From G965197715 sp965247615 (GTDB taxonomy: Bacteria; Chloroflexota; Dehalococcoidia; Lucifugimonadales; UBA1127), in assembly GCA_965247615.1 (NCBI GenBank), contig OZ252022.1, positions 1,798,001 through 1,862,000 on the forward strand: DNA of 64,000 nt, given 5' to 3'. The position numbers and the translations under genes are program-made. This document shows, in pieces, positions 41,422 through 49,976 of the stretch. Numbering within the stretch: position 1 is the stretch's first letter; every line of letters starts with the position of its first letter. The notes below the pieces were generated by a model. It was given only the letters and a program-made list of their open reading frames with translations. It had not been told where the DNA came from and ran no database searches.

Positions 41422-43113
41422 ATGGCTTACGACCTCCTCATCAAGAACGGCCGAATCATCGACGGCACCGGTGCGCCGGGCTACGAGGGCAGCGTCGCGG
41501 TTACTGACGGGATAATCGCGGCGGTTGGCGAGGCCGACGGCGAGGCCACGCGGACCATTGACGCCCACGGGATGGCGGTCACTCCGGGGTTCATCGACAA
41601 CCACTGCCACTTCGACGCGCAGGCGACCTGGGACCCGCTGTGCACGTATTCGTGCTATCACGGGGTGACGACGGTCATCTTCGGCAACTGCTCCCTGGCA
41701 TTGGCGCCGGCGAGGGAGGAGGACCAGTACTTCCTCATCCAGATGCTCTCGCGCATCGAGGCGATCCCGCTGGAGGCGCTGCAGGCGGGGCTCAAGTGGA
41801 CATGGGGCTCCATCGCGGCCTACATGGACGCCTTGGACCAACGCCTGGGGATCAACGCCGGAGTGCTCATTGGGCACTCGGCGGTGCGACGGTACGCCAT
41901 GGGAGAGGCGTCGCAGGAGCGGGAGGCAACGGGGGCTGAGATCGAGGAGATGAAGGGGATCATACGGGACGGGCTCAGGGCCGGAGCGCTGGGGATCTCA
42001 TTCAATCGCAACCCGGCGCACTTCGACATGCACGGGAGACCGGTGCCGGGGATCGTGGCGCCCATGGAGGAGTTGTACACGCTCGCGGAGGCGCTGCGGG
42101 AGGTCGGAACGGGGGTCATACAGTCAGGCGCCTCGTACAATCAGGAGATCAAGGATCGGTACTGCACCAGGCTTTCAGAGATCAGCGGCCGCCACGTGGT
42201 GTACAACCAGATCAGCCACCGGTGGAGCGCGCCAGACCACTGGAGGGAGCACCTGGCGGTGGTGGAGGAGCGGCTGCGGGAGGGGAGCCGGGCGTACCCG
42301 CTCATCAACCCGCGACCGGGCAACAATCGCTTCACGCTGAGGAACGCCCAGACCTTCGACCGGCTTCCGGCGTGGCAGCCGCTGATGATGCGCTCGCCAG
42401 AAGAGAAGATGGCGGCCTTCCGGGACGCGGACGTGCGTAGGCGGCTTCACGCGGACGCTGTCGAGGGGGTCGGCATACCGTTCGACGCGTTCTCGCGCCG
42501 CTGGGACAAGGTCTGGGTTACAAATGCGGCGCTGGAGAAGAACCGCGGACTGGTGGGCAAGAGCGTTGAGGAGATTGCGCAGGAGCAGGGGAAGGACGTC
42601 CTGGACGCGTTCCTCGACCTGGCCCTGGAAGAGGACCTGAACACGGAGTTCACGCTGAACCAGACAGGCGGCGACGATGATGCTATGGCCGCCCTGCTGA
42701 GTCATCCGAGCACGGTCATCGGCCTTTCCGACGGCGGTGCCCACGTAATCTTCGACGCGGGCTACGGTTACAGCACGCTGTTGCTGGGGCACTGGGTCCG
42801 GGAGAAGCACGCGCTGCCGCTGGAGCAGGCGGTGCACAAGCTCACGGCGGCTCAGGCCTCCCTGTTTGGACTGGAGGACCGGGGAGTCTTGCGCCCGGGC
42901 ATGGCGGGGGACATCGTCGTCTTCGATCCCGAGACGGTGGCGCCTGAGCCGGCGGAGATGGTGAGCGACCTGCCGGGCGGCGGCCGGAGGCTCAACCAAC
43001 TGTCGCGGGGGATCAAGTACACGGTGGTGAACGGGCAGGTGCTGCTGGAGGGGAATGAGCACACGGGCGCGTACCCGGGGAGGGTCCTGCGGAACAGCGC
43101 GTACAAGGGCTAG
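41422..43113 (+). CDS. amidohydrolase family protein, N-acyl-D-amino-acid deacylase-like
   Basis: 563 residues. The TIM-barrel amidohydrolase pattern is clear: DLLIKNGRIIDGTGAPG at the start, metal ligands H61 and H63 in PGFIDNHCHFDAQ, later VVYNQISHR and a conserved Asp in GLSDGGAHVIFDAGYG, and the C-terminal RPGMAGDIVVFDPE beta-sandwich. The order and spacing fit D-aminoacylase / dihydropyrimidinase-like enzymes that cleave N-acyl or cyclic amides. Cytosolic. Substrate not determined. It is preceded by a strong promoter and ends before a hairpin. Confidence 0.9.
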   Translation: MAYDLLIKNGRIIDGTGAPGYEGSVAVTDGIIAAVGEADGEATRTIDAHGMAVTPGFIDNHCHFDAQATWDPLCTYSCYHGVTTVIFGNCSLALAPAREEDQYFLIQMLSRIEAIPLEALQAGLKWTWGSIAAYMDALDQRLGINAGVLIGHSAVRRYAMGEASQEREATGAEIEEMKGIIRDGLRAGALGISFNRNPAHFDMHGRPVPGIVAPMEELYTLAEALREVGTGVIQSGASYNQEIKDRYCTRLSEISGRHVVYNQISHRWSAPDHWREHLAVVEERLREGSRAYPLINPRPGNNRFTLRNAQTFDRLPAWQPLMMRSPEEKMAAFRDADVRRRLHADAVEGVGIPFDAFSRRWDKVWVTNAALEKNRGLVGKSVEEIAQEQGKDVLDAFLDLALEEDLNTEFTLNQTGGDDDAMAALLSHPSTVIGLSDGGAHVIFDAGYGYSTLLLGHWVREKHALPLEQAVHKLTAAQASLFGLEDRGVLRPGMAGDIVVFDPETVAPEPAEMVSDLPGGGRRLNQLSRGIKYTVVNGQVLLEGNEHTGAYPGRVLRNSAYKG

Positions 43114-43144
43114 GGACCTGCGCGATCCGGCCCGGCGCCGGTTG

Positions 43145-43212
43145 CCGCCCACCCCCACTCATTTGGTCAGGCTCACTCACCATGATCGGCCACTCGGGTG
43201 GCCGGATCACTG
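43145..43212 (+). repeat. about 65-bp imperfect repeat, copy 1
   Basis: Matches 48672-48745 with many substitutions: both contain CACCCCxCTGATTTxGTC-like and CTCACCxACCATGAxCGGC-like segments. Both lie just after a gene's stop codon. Function unknown. Confidence 0.4.
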
Positions 43213-43292
43213 GCTGTGCAGCGCGAGTCACACCTGGACTGCTTGTGGCGGAGTCTCAGGGCCGGTACAACTCACGATGGCTAAGCAAAGAT

Positions 43293-43324
43293 AAGGGGGC
43301 GTTGCTGAGAGGCGGCGCCCCCTT
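43293..43324. terminator. hairpin between convergent genes
   Basis: AAGGGGGCG (43293-43301) and CGCCCCCTT (43316-43324) form a 9-bp stem with a 14-nt loop. It lies between the deacylase-like gene (+) and the DUF6282 gene (-), and can serve both. Confidence 0.65.
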
Positions 43325-43347
43325 CTGATCCGCGTTGTTGATGGGTA

Positions 43348-44271
43348 CTAGGCAGCGGCCGGCTCCAGGGCCCCGAGGACCTGGCCCGCGTTGTGGTGGG
43401 CCATTGTCTCAAGCTCGGAGTGGGTGAACCCTGCGTCGAGCAGCCGACCGATGAAGGTGGCCAGACCCTCCTCCACGTAGGGGGCCGTACTCTGTCCCAG
43501 GTCGGTGCTCAGGATGGTGGTGGACGGTCCAATCTGGCGGATGTTGTCGAATACGGTCTCCCACGCGACCTTGCCGGTGAAGGGCTGGGTGAAACAGCGC
43601 TCGAAGAGGACGTCGTACTTCGTGAGGTCCCGCTGCTGGTCCACGGTGAGGAAGGTGGAGGGGAACTCGGGGTGGGTGATGACAATGCGCTGGACCTTGG
43701 CTTCCCGCGCGGCCCTGACGACGGGAACCATTTCTTGCGGGCTGACGTGGCCGGTGGCGAGGATCATGTCGTAGCGTGCGATGATCTCCAGGCACTGGCG
43801 AGTGGGCTCGGTGACCTCGCCGTTTTCGTCGAGGACGGTGATGGGGTCGCTCTTGATGCCGCTGGCGCGCATTTCCCGGACGATGTTCATCCAGTAGGGG
43901 AGCTTGCTTTCGTCCTTCTGGCCTGCGATGTTGGCCTGCTCGTTGGCGGCGTCGGTGGTGGGGAGCCAGATTACCTTGGTGCCGAGGCGTCCGGCGACAT
44001 CGACGGCGATAGGGTTGAGGCCGCCGATGGCATTGTTGAGGGCGAGGCCGCCGTATGCCTGCACTTGGGGGAACATGCGGCGGATCAGGGTAGCGCGATC
44101 GGCAGTACCGACGAAATGCGACTTCATGACGAAGCCGGCCATGCCGACTTCCATGGCGTGCTGGGCGAGCTCGATGTCGTCGAACTTACGGGGCATGACG
44201 TCCGGCCCGCTGTGGATGTGCATGTCCCAGGCGCCGCGAACCAGATCCTTGACCATCTCCTGGTCTGCCAT
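43348..44271 (-). CDS. DUF6282 family protein (amidohydrolase-like)
   Basis: 307 residues from ATG 44271, with AGGAGAGG seven bases upstream. The opening GAWDMHIHSGPDVMPRKFDD has metal-binding-like H18 and H20; ILATGHVSPQEM and IVITHPEFPS supply further histidines, and LSTDLGQSTAPYVEEGL the conserved Asp. This is the amidohydrolase-like family that is often annotated DUF6282. The role is unknown; a hydrolase acting on a cyclic amide or lactone is possible. Its promoter lies at 44315-44343, next to the ISNCY element. Confidence 0.83.
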   Translation of the reverse strand: MADQEMVKDLVRGAWDMHIHSGPDVMPRKFDDIELAQHAMEVGMAGFVMKSHFVGTADRATLIRRMFPQVQAYGGLALNNAIGGLNPIAVDVAGRLGTKVIWLPTTDAANEQANIAGQKDESKLPYWMNIVREMRASGIKSDPITVLDENGEVTEPTRQCLEIIARYDMILATGHVSPQEMVPVVRAAREAKVQRIVITHPEFPSTFLTVDQQRDLTKYDVLFERCFTQPFTGKVAWETVFDNIRQIGPSTTILSTDLGQSTAPYVEEGLATFIGRLLDAGFTHSELETMAHHNAGQVLGALEPAAA

Positions 44272-44314
44272 CGGCCTCTCCTGCTGAAAACTCGCGCCCC
44301 GCTGATTTTGGGGG

Positions 44315-44343
44315 ATGATACACACCACCCCACAGGGTGTCAA
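44315..44343 (-). promoter_or_regulatory. sigma70-like promoter for the DUF6282 gene
   Basis: On the minus strand TTGACA (44343-44338), 17 bp, then TATCAT (44320-44315). The gene starts 44 bp downstream at 44271. The left end of the ISNCY element is 6 bp upstream of the -35 box. Confidence 0.75.
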
Positions 44344-44348
44344 CCGTT

Positions 44349-45803
44349 TGTCGTTGTCCAGTGATTCTGTCAGGGTTGGTGTTCAATGATTATGTCAGTA
44401 GCGCTCTCCTCCAGGGGTGGTTGGGCGCTGGCTTGGTGGGGATGCGGGCCGGGGTCTTCGCCGGGGGACAGGGAGCAGTTGCCGGTGCGCGGTGACCGTC
44501 ACGGGCAGGTCGGGCTGGCGAGTCGGCTGGCAGCTGACCGTTGGAGCGGCGGCCGGTGCGGGCCCTGAGCGCGACGGGCCCGGCGGGGGCCGGCGCTGTG
44601 GCCACGGTCCTGCCCTGGTGGACGACCACGATGCTGCCGTCCAGCCGCTCTTGGACTTCGACGCGGGTCCGAGCGTAGCTGGTCCTGCGCCCATCGGGGA
44701 GCGCCTGCAGCGCGGCGCCGTTGAAGTGGATGGTGTGGTCGTTGGCCACGGTGCGTAGGTACTTGAAGCACAGGACCGCATCAAGGGAGACGCCCGGCGG
44801 CAGTGGGCGATAGGCCGGTTCCCGCTGGGCCGGCGCCACGCCGAACTGCCGATCGTATCGCGGCAGGAAGTCCCCGAGCATCCGGTTGGCCTCCTCGATG
44901 GTCGCCGCGCCCGCGAGGCGCATCTCCGAGACCAGGCGGTCCTGGAAGGTGTCCCACGCGCGCTCCACGCGACCCTTCGCCTGGGGTGTATGGGCCATGA
45001 TGAGCTCGATGCCCAACTCCTCGAGCGCCCGGGCGAACTGCGTGGGCTCGCGCCGGCCCCGAAGCTGCTCGTCCCGGCTCTCCGACTCCCGGGGCGAGCG
45101 CTGGAAGATGCTATGCCGATCGCTATAGAGGGCCATCGGCACGCCGCGGCGGTCGATGATCTCCTTGAGCATGAGCAAGTAGCCGTGGGCGTCCTCCTGT
45201 TCTCTGAATAGGGCGAAGGGGACCGTCCCCGTGGCGTCGTCCATGGCCCCGATGAGCGTCAGGCGGGGTCCCCGACCCTCCAACCAGTCGTGCCTGCTCC
45301 CGTCGATCTGCAGCAGCATCCCCTCCTGGGGGTAGCGCTCCCTGCGCAGATAGCGCTTGCGCGCTCGGCGGCGGCGGGGACTCCGAACACCGCCCGCCAG
45401 CAGCACCCGCCGGACGGTGGAGCGGGACAGATCGACGCCCTCCCGCTCGGCCAGACAGCTCAGCTCGGTCAGATGCGAGTGGTTGAAGCCGGCGTAGCGG
45501 CCCTTGGCTAGCGCCGTCACCTGTTCCTGCGTCTCCGGGCTTGTGGCGGTCGACGGCCGTCTGCCCCTGTTTCCGTGAGCCACCCCGGCAGCTCCCTCCT
45601 TTCGATACGCCGCCAGCAGTCGCCACGCGTGGCGCTCGCTCACCCTCATCAGTTCGGCCGCCTCAGCCATCAACACCTTCCGCTCGATCACACCGTTCAA
45701 CACCTGTATCCGGGCTTGCTCTCGAGTAGTCAACGTCAGTCCTTTCATAGACTGACATTTTCATTGACCAGTTACCCACTGACCAAATCATTGAACAATG
45801 ACA
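44349..45803 (-). mobile_element. ISNCY (IS1202-like) insertion sequence (1,455 bp)
   Basis: The left end TGTCGTTGTCCAGTGATT... and the right end, read on the minus strand, TGTCATTGTTCAATGATT..., are inverted over 25 positions with five mismatches. CGTT flanks both ends (44345-44348 and 45804-45807). Each end carries a second inner copy of the CAxTGATTxxGTCAG box: 44359-44373 and 44384-44398 on the left, 45779-45793 and 45752-45766 on the right. Confidence 0.82.
44390..45748 (-). CDS. ISNCY/IS1202-like DDE transposase
   Basis: 452 residues. An N-terminal helix-turn-helix (about 28-50, MAEAAELMRVSERHAWRLLA) binds DNA; the rve-like core has D149 (LLQIDGSRHDW), D210 (ALYSDRHSIF) and E262 (AKGRVERAWDTFQ). 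The length and the arrangement fit the IS1202 group of ISNCY. The C-terminal 60 residues are a basic Pro/Ala tail, and the stop codon falls inside the inner repeat of the left end. No frameshift. The start ATG is at 45748; the element may be active. Confidence 0.9.
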   Translation of the reverse strand: MKGLTLTTREQARIQVLNGVIERKVLMAEAAELMRVSERHAWRLLAAYRKEGAAGVAHGNRGRRPSTATSPETQEQVTALAKGRYAGFNHSHLTELSCLAEREGVDLSRSTVRRVLLAGGVRSPRRRRARKRYLRRERYPQEGMLLQIDGSRHDWLEGRGPRLTLIGAMDDATGTVPFALFREQEDAHGYLLMLKEIIDRRGVPMALYSDRHSIFQRSPRESESRDEQLRGRREPTQFARALEELGIELIMAHTPQAKGRVERAWDTFQDRLVSEMRLAGAATIEEANRMLGDFLPRYDRQFGVAPAQREPAYRPLPPGVSLDAVLCFKYLRTVANDHTIHFNGAALQALPDGRRTSYARTRVEVQERLDGSIVVVHQGRTVATAPAPAGPVALRARTGRRSNGQLPADSPARPARDGHRAPATAPCPPAKTPARIPTKPAPNHPWRRALLT

Positions 45804-45881
45804 CGTTGCGCGGGCCCAGATTGCGTGCTAGGGTGGCAAGGCTCTAGGGCGACGGAAACCCTGGGCCGACGGGCGCCTTGG
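45804..45881 (+). promoter_or_regulatory. possible structured 5' leader of the MFS gene
   Basis: A stretch with GTGCTAGGGT and two GACGG boxes (GGGCGACGGAAACCC and GGCCGACGGGCGCC) just ahead of a terminator hairpin. It could be a riboswitch-type aptamer with an attenuator. It resembles known guanidine-sensing motifs only in part, so no class is assigned. Confidence 0.3.
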
Positions 45882-45908
45882 AGGAGCTGCAAATCAGGCT
45901 CCTTTTTT
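45882..45908 (+). terminator. intrinsic terminator/attenuator upstream of the MFS gene
   Basis: AGGAGC (45882-45887) pairs with GCTCCT (45898-45903) around a 10-nt loop, followed by six T (45903-45908). It lies 68 bp before the start of the MFS gene, so either a leader is attenuated or an upstream small RNA ends here. Confidence 0.7.
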
Positions 45909-45976
45909 GTGCCCGGCCCATGGGGTCGGCGTTCGCCTCCGGGACTCGACAGGACGGAGCCGATCAAGGACCCACC

Positions 45977-47197
45977 GTGAGCATGCGCGGAACCTCGAAG
46001 GTCGGCTTGCTGCTGAACCTCTATATTCCGGCCATAGCCATCAGCTTCGGCCAGGGGATGGTCGTGCCGGTGGTGCCGATACTCGCGTCGACCTTTGGGG
46101 TCTCAACGGGCCTGGCGGCGCAGGTCGTGACAGCGCACATTCTGGGCAGGACCCTTTCCATGATCCCATCGGGGATCATCGTGGACCGGGTTGGGCGCAA
46201 GCCGGCGATGATCATCGGGCCCATCCTCATCGCAATCGGCTCACTTGGGACGGCGCTCACGCCCTATTTCAGCCTGCTGCTGGTGGCGCAGATGGTGGCG
46301 GGCGCGGGGGCGGGCCTGTGGCAGATGGGCCGCGAGCTGACGGCCGTCGACCTGGTGCGAGCGGAGGAGCGAGGCCGGGTCATGGCGTCCTTCTTCGGCA
46401 TCTCGCACGCGGGGATCACGTTTGGGCCCGTCATCGGGGGCGTGATCACGGACTTCGTCAGCTTCAAGGCGGTGTTCCTGGCGTACATGGCCATGTCCAT
46501 CGCCGTACTGGCGGTCTCGCTGACGATGAAGGAGACGGGCAAGCGCGTGCGCGGAGGGAAGGATCGGGGGCTGCAGTGGGGCTTTGGCGCCCTGCGTTCC
46601 ATTGAGCCCTACTACCGGGTGACCTTCGTAGTGCTCATAATCGCCACGAACGCCGCGATCCTCCGGTCGACGGCGGTAAACAGCATACTGCCTCTTTACG
46701 TTGGTACGGAGCTGGGATACACGGCGACAGTGGTGGGGAGCCTGTTCGGCATATCGGGGCTGTTCACGCTGCTGTTCATCATGCCGGCAGGGTTCGTGTC
46801 GGACAAGATTGGGCGGAAGGCGGCGGCGGGCCCTGCGGCGGCGCTGGCGGCGGTGGTGTTCCTGGGGTTCTCCCTCACGCAGGACATCTTCGCGTTCTCG
46901 GTGCTGGCGGCCATCCTGGGGATCGCGAACGCGTTCTCGATGGGCGCCATGACGACGTACACGTACGACATTTCGCCTGAGGGCGCCAGGGGACAGATTC
47001 AGGGGCTGCGCAGGACATCGGGCGAGGTGGGCGGGATCGGCGGGCCGGTGCTTGGGGGGTTGATCGCCCACCTCTTCGGACCGGCGCGGGTGTTCCTCCT
47101 GTTTGCGCCGCTCCACGCGGTGTCTGCGCTGCTGCTCCTCTTCGTGGCGCGGGAGTCGCTGATCACCAAGCGGCCCAAGTCGCAGCAGCGGGCGTAG
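45977..47197 (+). CDS. MFS transporter
   Basis: 406 residues from GTG 45977 (AAGGA upstream); an ATG two codons later is also possible. Twelve TMs are visible. The TM2-3 loop is IIVDRVGRKPAMI (motif A type), with a mirrored FVSDKIGRKAAAG in the second half. QMVAGAGAGLWQMGREL is motif B-like. Family placement is within drug/metabolite efflux MFS; substrate unknown. An ISNCY element and a leader with an intrinsic terminator lie directly upstream, so expression may be conditional. Confidence 0.87.
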   Translation: MSMRGTSKVGLLLNLYIPAIAISFGQGMVVPVVPILASTFGVSTGLAAQVVTAHILGRTLSMIPSGIIVDRVGRKPAMIIGPILIAIGSLGTALTPYFSLLLVAQMVAGAGAGLWQMGRELTAVDLVRAEERGRVMASFFGISHAGITFGPVIGGVITDFVSFKAVFLAYMAMSIAVLAVSLTMKETGKRVRGGKDRGLQWGFGALRSIEPYYRVTFVVLIIATNAAILRSTAVNSILPLYVGTELGYTATVVGSLFGISGLFTLLFIMPAGFVSDKIGRKAAAGPAAALAAVVFLGFSLTQDIFAFSVLAAILGIANAFSMGAMTTYTYDISPEGARGQIQGLRRTSGEVGGIGGPVLGGLIAHLFGPARVFLLFAPLHAVSALLLLFVARESLITKRPKSQQRA

Positions 47198-47212
47198 TGG
47201 AGCGGGGGCCGG

Positions 47213-48076
47213 TCAGAGGTTGACCATGACTCCTCCCATGACGATGAGGACGGCGCCAGCGACCACGTACCGGGTCACACGCTCCATCTTGCGGAGGAAG
47301 AGCGCGGCCATGGCCACGGTGAAGAGGGGCTGGGTGTTCTGAAGGGGCACGACGACGCTGAGGTCGCCGAACAGGATGGCCAAGGTGATGAAGAGCTGGC
47401 CCCCGGAAGTGAAGACCCCCGCAACGACCAGGGGCAAGAGGGACCCCCGGCCGGGCATTGCAAAGCGCTGGCGCGTGAGCGGGGCCGAAGCGTACAGCCC
47501 GGCGAGGGAGGAAAAGGATACGACGGACAGCGCGAGGACAACCTCCGGAACGATAGCCAACCCGATCTTTCTCAGGACATAGGAGCTGCCGAAGAAAAAG
47601 CCTGAAACTACTGGAAAGGCGAGGTCCCTCACCCTCCGCGGCCTGCCGAGGTTGCCCGCTGAGGGATCCATGCCCACCATGGTCAAGCCAACCAGGAGGA
47701 TGAGGATCCCGAGGCCGCCGAGGAGTGAGACGCTTTCCTGGAGGAAGATCACGCCACCCAGGGCCGCAATGGGGATCTGGGTGTTGTAGATGGTGCCAGC
47801 CAGAGCGGCGCCGACACGCTCGTAGCCAATGTAGAGTGTGAGCCGTCCCAGGAACGGCCCAGCGATCCCGGCAATGACGAAGGGGAGCACGGCCTTGGAT
47901 AGGAGGAGGGACGGCGGAAGGAGCAGGAAGAAGAGGGGCCACCAAGTAAGGACGTTGACGACGCTGCCAATGAAGGCAGCGGTGGCGGGGTTGGAGCGGT
48001 CGAGGCCAATACGGGTGAACAGGGACGACGCGGCGAAGAAGAAGGCGGCGAGGACGGCCGCAACGGGCGCAAGCAT
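47213..48076 (-). CDS. DMT-superfamily (EamA) transporter
   Basis: 287 residues, ten TMs in two EamA repeats: the first begins AAVLAAFFFAASSLFTRIG and the second FPVVSGFFFGSSYVLRKIG. Late LVVAGVFTSGGQLFITLA and SVVVPLQNTQPLFTVAMA are typical. The start ATG is at 48076. These inner-membrane carriers export amino acids, nucleosides or other metabolites; the substrate is not known. The gene is convergent with the MFS gene (15 bp between stop codons). Confidence 0.88.
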   Translation of the reverse strand: MLAPVAAVLAAFFFAASSLFTRIGLDRSNPATAAFIGSVVNVLTWWPLFFLLLPPSLLLSKAVLPFVIAGIAGPFLGRLTLYIGYERVGAALAGTIYNTQIPIAALGGVIFLQESVSLLGGLGILILLVGLTMVGMDPSAGNLGRPRRVRDLAFPVVSGFFFGSSYVLRKIGLAIVPEVVLALSVVSFSSLAGLYASAPLTRQRFAMPGRGSLLPLVVAGVFTSGGQLFITLAILFGDLSVVVPLQNTQPLFTVAMAALFLRKMERVTRYVVAGAVLIVMGGVMVNL

Positions 48077-48199
48077 GTCTCCATCATAGGGCCTGGGAAC
48101 GCGGCGGCACAAGGGAGCAGTATTTGCGGGGCGTCCGTCGCCTGGGAGTGCGAAGCAGGCTATGCTGTTGGCTCCACGAGACCTCGCCAAGGCCAAGGC

Positions 48200-48661
48200 A
48201 TGACTGCCGACGCCCATGGGCTTCCAGCCGGAAACTCCCTGCAGCCGCAGCATGCGGCGTTTCTGTCGTCCCGCCGGGTGGGCCATCTCGGCACGGCCGA
48301 CGCATCGGGACAGCCCCACGTGACGCCCGTGTGCTATGCGGTGGCGGGCCGGCGGGTCTACGTGGCGATTGACGAGAAGCCCAAGCGAAGCGCCCCGCTG
48401 GGGCTGAAGCGGGTGCGGAACATCCTGGAGAATCCCCGAGTCTCGCTGGTGGTCGACCGATACGTCGACGACTGGTCGAGACTGGGGTACGTGCTCCTGC
48501 GGGGGCTGGCGGAGGTGCTGGAGGGTGGAGAGGAGCATCGCCGGGCCGTGGACGCGCTGCGGCGGCGGTATCCCCAATACCTGAGCATGGCGCTGGAGGA
48601 GCGTCCGATCATCGCCATACAGGTGGAAGGGGTGGTGGGATGGGGGAACCTGGAGCCATGA
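48200..48661 (+). CDS. PPOX-class FMN/F420-dependent oxidoreductase
   Basis: 153 residues with the split-barrel flavin-binding fold. FLSSRRVGHLGTADASGQPH, VTPVCYAVAGRRVYVAID, LGLKRVRNILENPRVSLVVD and IIAIQVEGVVGWG follow the order of the PPOX-class family (pyridoxamine phosphate oxidase-like); several members use F420. Homology is clear, the reaction is not. ATG 48200. It is followed by a threonine-synthase gene after 133 bp. Confidence 0.85.
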   Translation: MTADAHGLPAGNSLQPQHAAFLSSRRVGHLGTADASGQPHVTPVCYAVAGRRVYVAIDEKPKRSAPLGLKRVRNILENPRVSLVVDRYVDDWSRLGYVLLRGLAEVLEGGEEHRRAVDALRRRYPQYLSMALEERPIIAIQVEGVVGWGNLEP

Positions 48662-48671
48662 CGGCGGATCG

Positions 48672-48745
48672 CAGCGCCCCACACCCCGCTGATTTTGTCC
48701 GACTCACCGACCATGAGCGGCAACCGCGCGTGCGGGATTCGAAGG
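48672..48745 (+). repeat. about 65-bp imperfect repeat, copy 2
   Basis: Partner of the copy at 43145-43212. Lies immediately after the PPOX gene, in front of the threonine-synthase gene. Confidence 0.4.
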
Positions 48746-48794
48746 GCGGGGGCGGGGCTTCGCCGCTCTGACAGACTTAGGCAAGGAGTTGTGG

Positions 48795-49976
48795 ATGCAG
48801 AGCTACCTGACCCATCTGGAATGCACGTACTGCGCCGAGACATACTCGGCTGAAGAGGCGCACCGCGTCTGCGGCAGGTGCGGCAAGGTGCTGTACGCGC
48901 GGTATGACCTGCCAAGGGTGCGGAGCGAGGTGGAGCGGAACGCACTGACGCAGCGTGGGCCGGACATGTGGCGCTACCACGAGGTGATGCCCGTTCATGA
49001 GGCAGCCAACGTCGTCACGCTGGGGGAGGGATTCACGCCGATCATGCGCGCGAGCCGACTGGGGGAACGGGCGGGCTGCAGGCGTTTGTACATCAAGGAC
49101 GAGGGGCTCAATCCGACGGGGTCCTTCAAGGCCCGGGGGCTCTCGGCGGCGGTATCGAAGGCCAAGGAGCTGGGGCTGCACCGCCTGACGATGCCCTCCG
49201 CGGGCAACGCAGCCGGTGCGCTGGCCGCCTACTGCGCCAAGGCGGGCATGGAGGCGCATGTCTTCATGCCGAGGGATGCGCCGGAAGCGAACCAGATGGA
49301 GTGCGTCTACTTCGGGGCGCGGCTGACGCTGGTGGATGGCTTCATCAGCGACGCCGGCCGGGTCTCGCGGGAGCGGGCGGCGCAGGAGGGCCTGTTTGAC
49401 GTGTCCACGCTGCAGGAGCCGTATCGAGCGGAGGGGAAGAAGACGCTGGGCTACGAGATCGCGGAGCAGATGGGGTGGAGGCTCCCTGACGTCATTGTGT
49501 ATCCCACGGGCGGTGGCACGGGCATCGTTGGGATGTGGAAGGCGTTTGGGGAGATGGAGGAGCTGGGATGGATTGGCCCGGAGCGGCCCAGGATGATCTG
49601 CGTGCAGGCAGAAGGGTGCGCGCCGCTTGTCCGGGCATTCCACAACGGCGACGAGTTCGCGGCGCCTTGGGAGAACCCCAGCACAATCGCAGCGGGCATC
49701 CGGGTGCCGGGGGCCATCGGCGACTATCTCATTCTCCGCACACTGCGCGAGAGCGGAGGGACGGCGTTGACGGTGTCAGACGGGGAGATCATCGCCGGGG
49801 TGAGGGAGGTGGCGTCACTCGAGGGGATCTTCGCGTGCCCCGAGGGCGCGGCCACCTACGCGGGGCTGCAGAAGCTGCTTGCGCAGGGGGCCGTCGAAGA
49901 CGGCGAGGCGGTCCTCCTCATCAACACGGGGACGGGCCTCAAGTACCTGGACGCGCTCCGCAGCCAGGAGGCCTAG
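48795..49976 (+). CDS. thrC: threonine synthase (PLP-dependent)
   Basis: 393 residues from ATG 48795, six bases after AAGGAG. An N-terminal zinc ribbon (C10, C13, C26, C29) precedes the fold-type II PLP domain, as in many bacterial threonine synthases. K110 in NPTGSFKARG is the Schiff-base lysine; PTGGGTGIVG is the phosphate-binding glycine loop. The enzyme converts O-phosphohomoserine to threonine. Related cysteate synthases or diaminopropionate-type enzymes share this fold, so the name is likely but not certain. Its stop overlaps the stop of the convergent MFS gene. Confidence 0.82.
   Translation: MQSYLTHLECTYCAETYSAEEAHRVCGRCGKVLYARYDLPRVRSEVERNALTQRGPDMWRYHEVMPVHEAANVVTLGEGFTPIMRASRLGERAGCRRLYIKDEGLNPTGSFKARGLSAAVSKAKELGLHRLTMPSAGNAAGALAAYCAKAGMEAHVFMPRDAPEANQMECVYFGARLTLVDGFISDAGRVSRERAAQEGLFDVSTLQEPYRAEGKKTLGYEIAEQMGWRLPDVIVYPTGGGTGIVGMWKAFGEMEELGWIGPERPRMICVQAEGCAPLVRAFHNGDEFAAPWENPSTIAAGIRVPGAIGDYLILRTLRESGGTALTVSDGEIIAGVREVASLEGIFACPEGAATYAGLQKLLAQGAVEDGEAVLLINTGTGLKYLDALRSQEA

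Noticed and set aside
45804..45881. Guanidine-type (ykkC) riboswitch
   Set aside because: CTAGGG and a CTGGxCCGA-like piece are present, but the conserved downstream GGCGGGA...AGCCC part is missing, so I only call it a possible leader.
48795..49976. Cysteate synthase or diaminopropionate-type enzyme
   Set aside because: The N-terminal zinc ribbon and overall order fit threonine synthase better, although the related activities cannot be excluded by eye.
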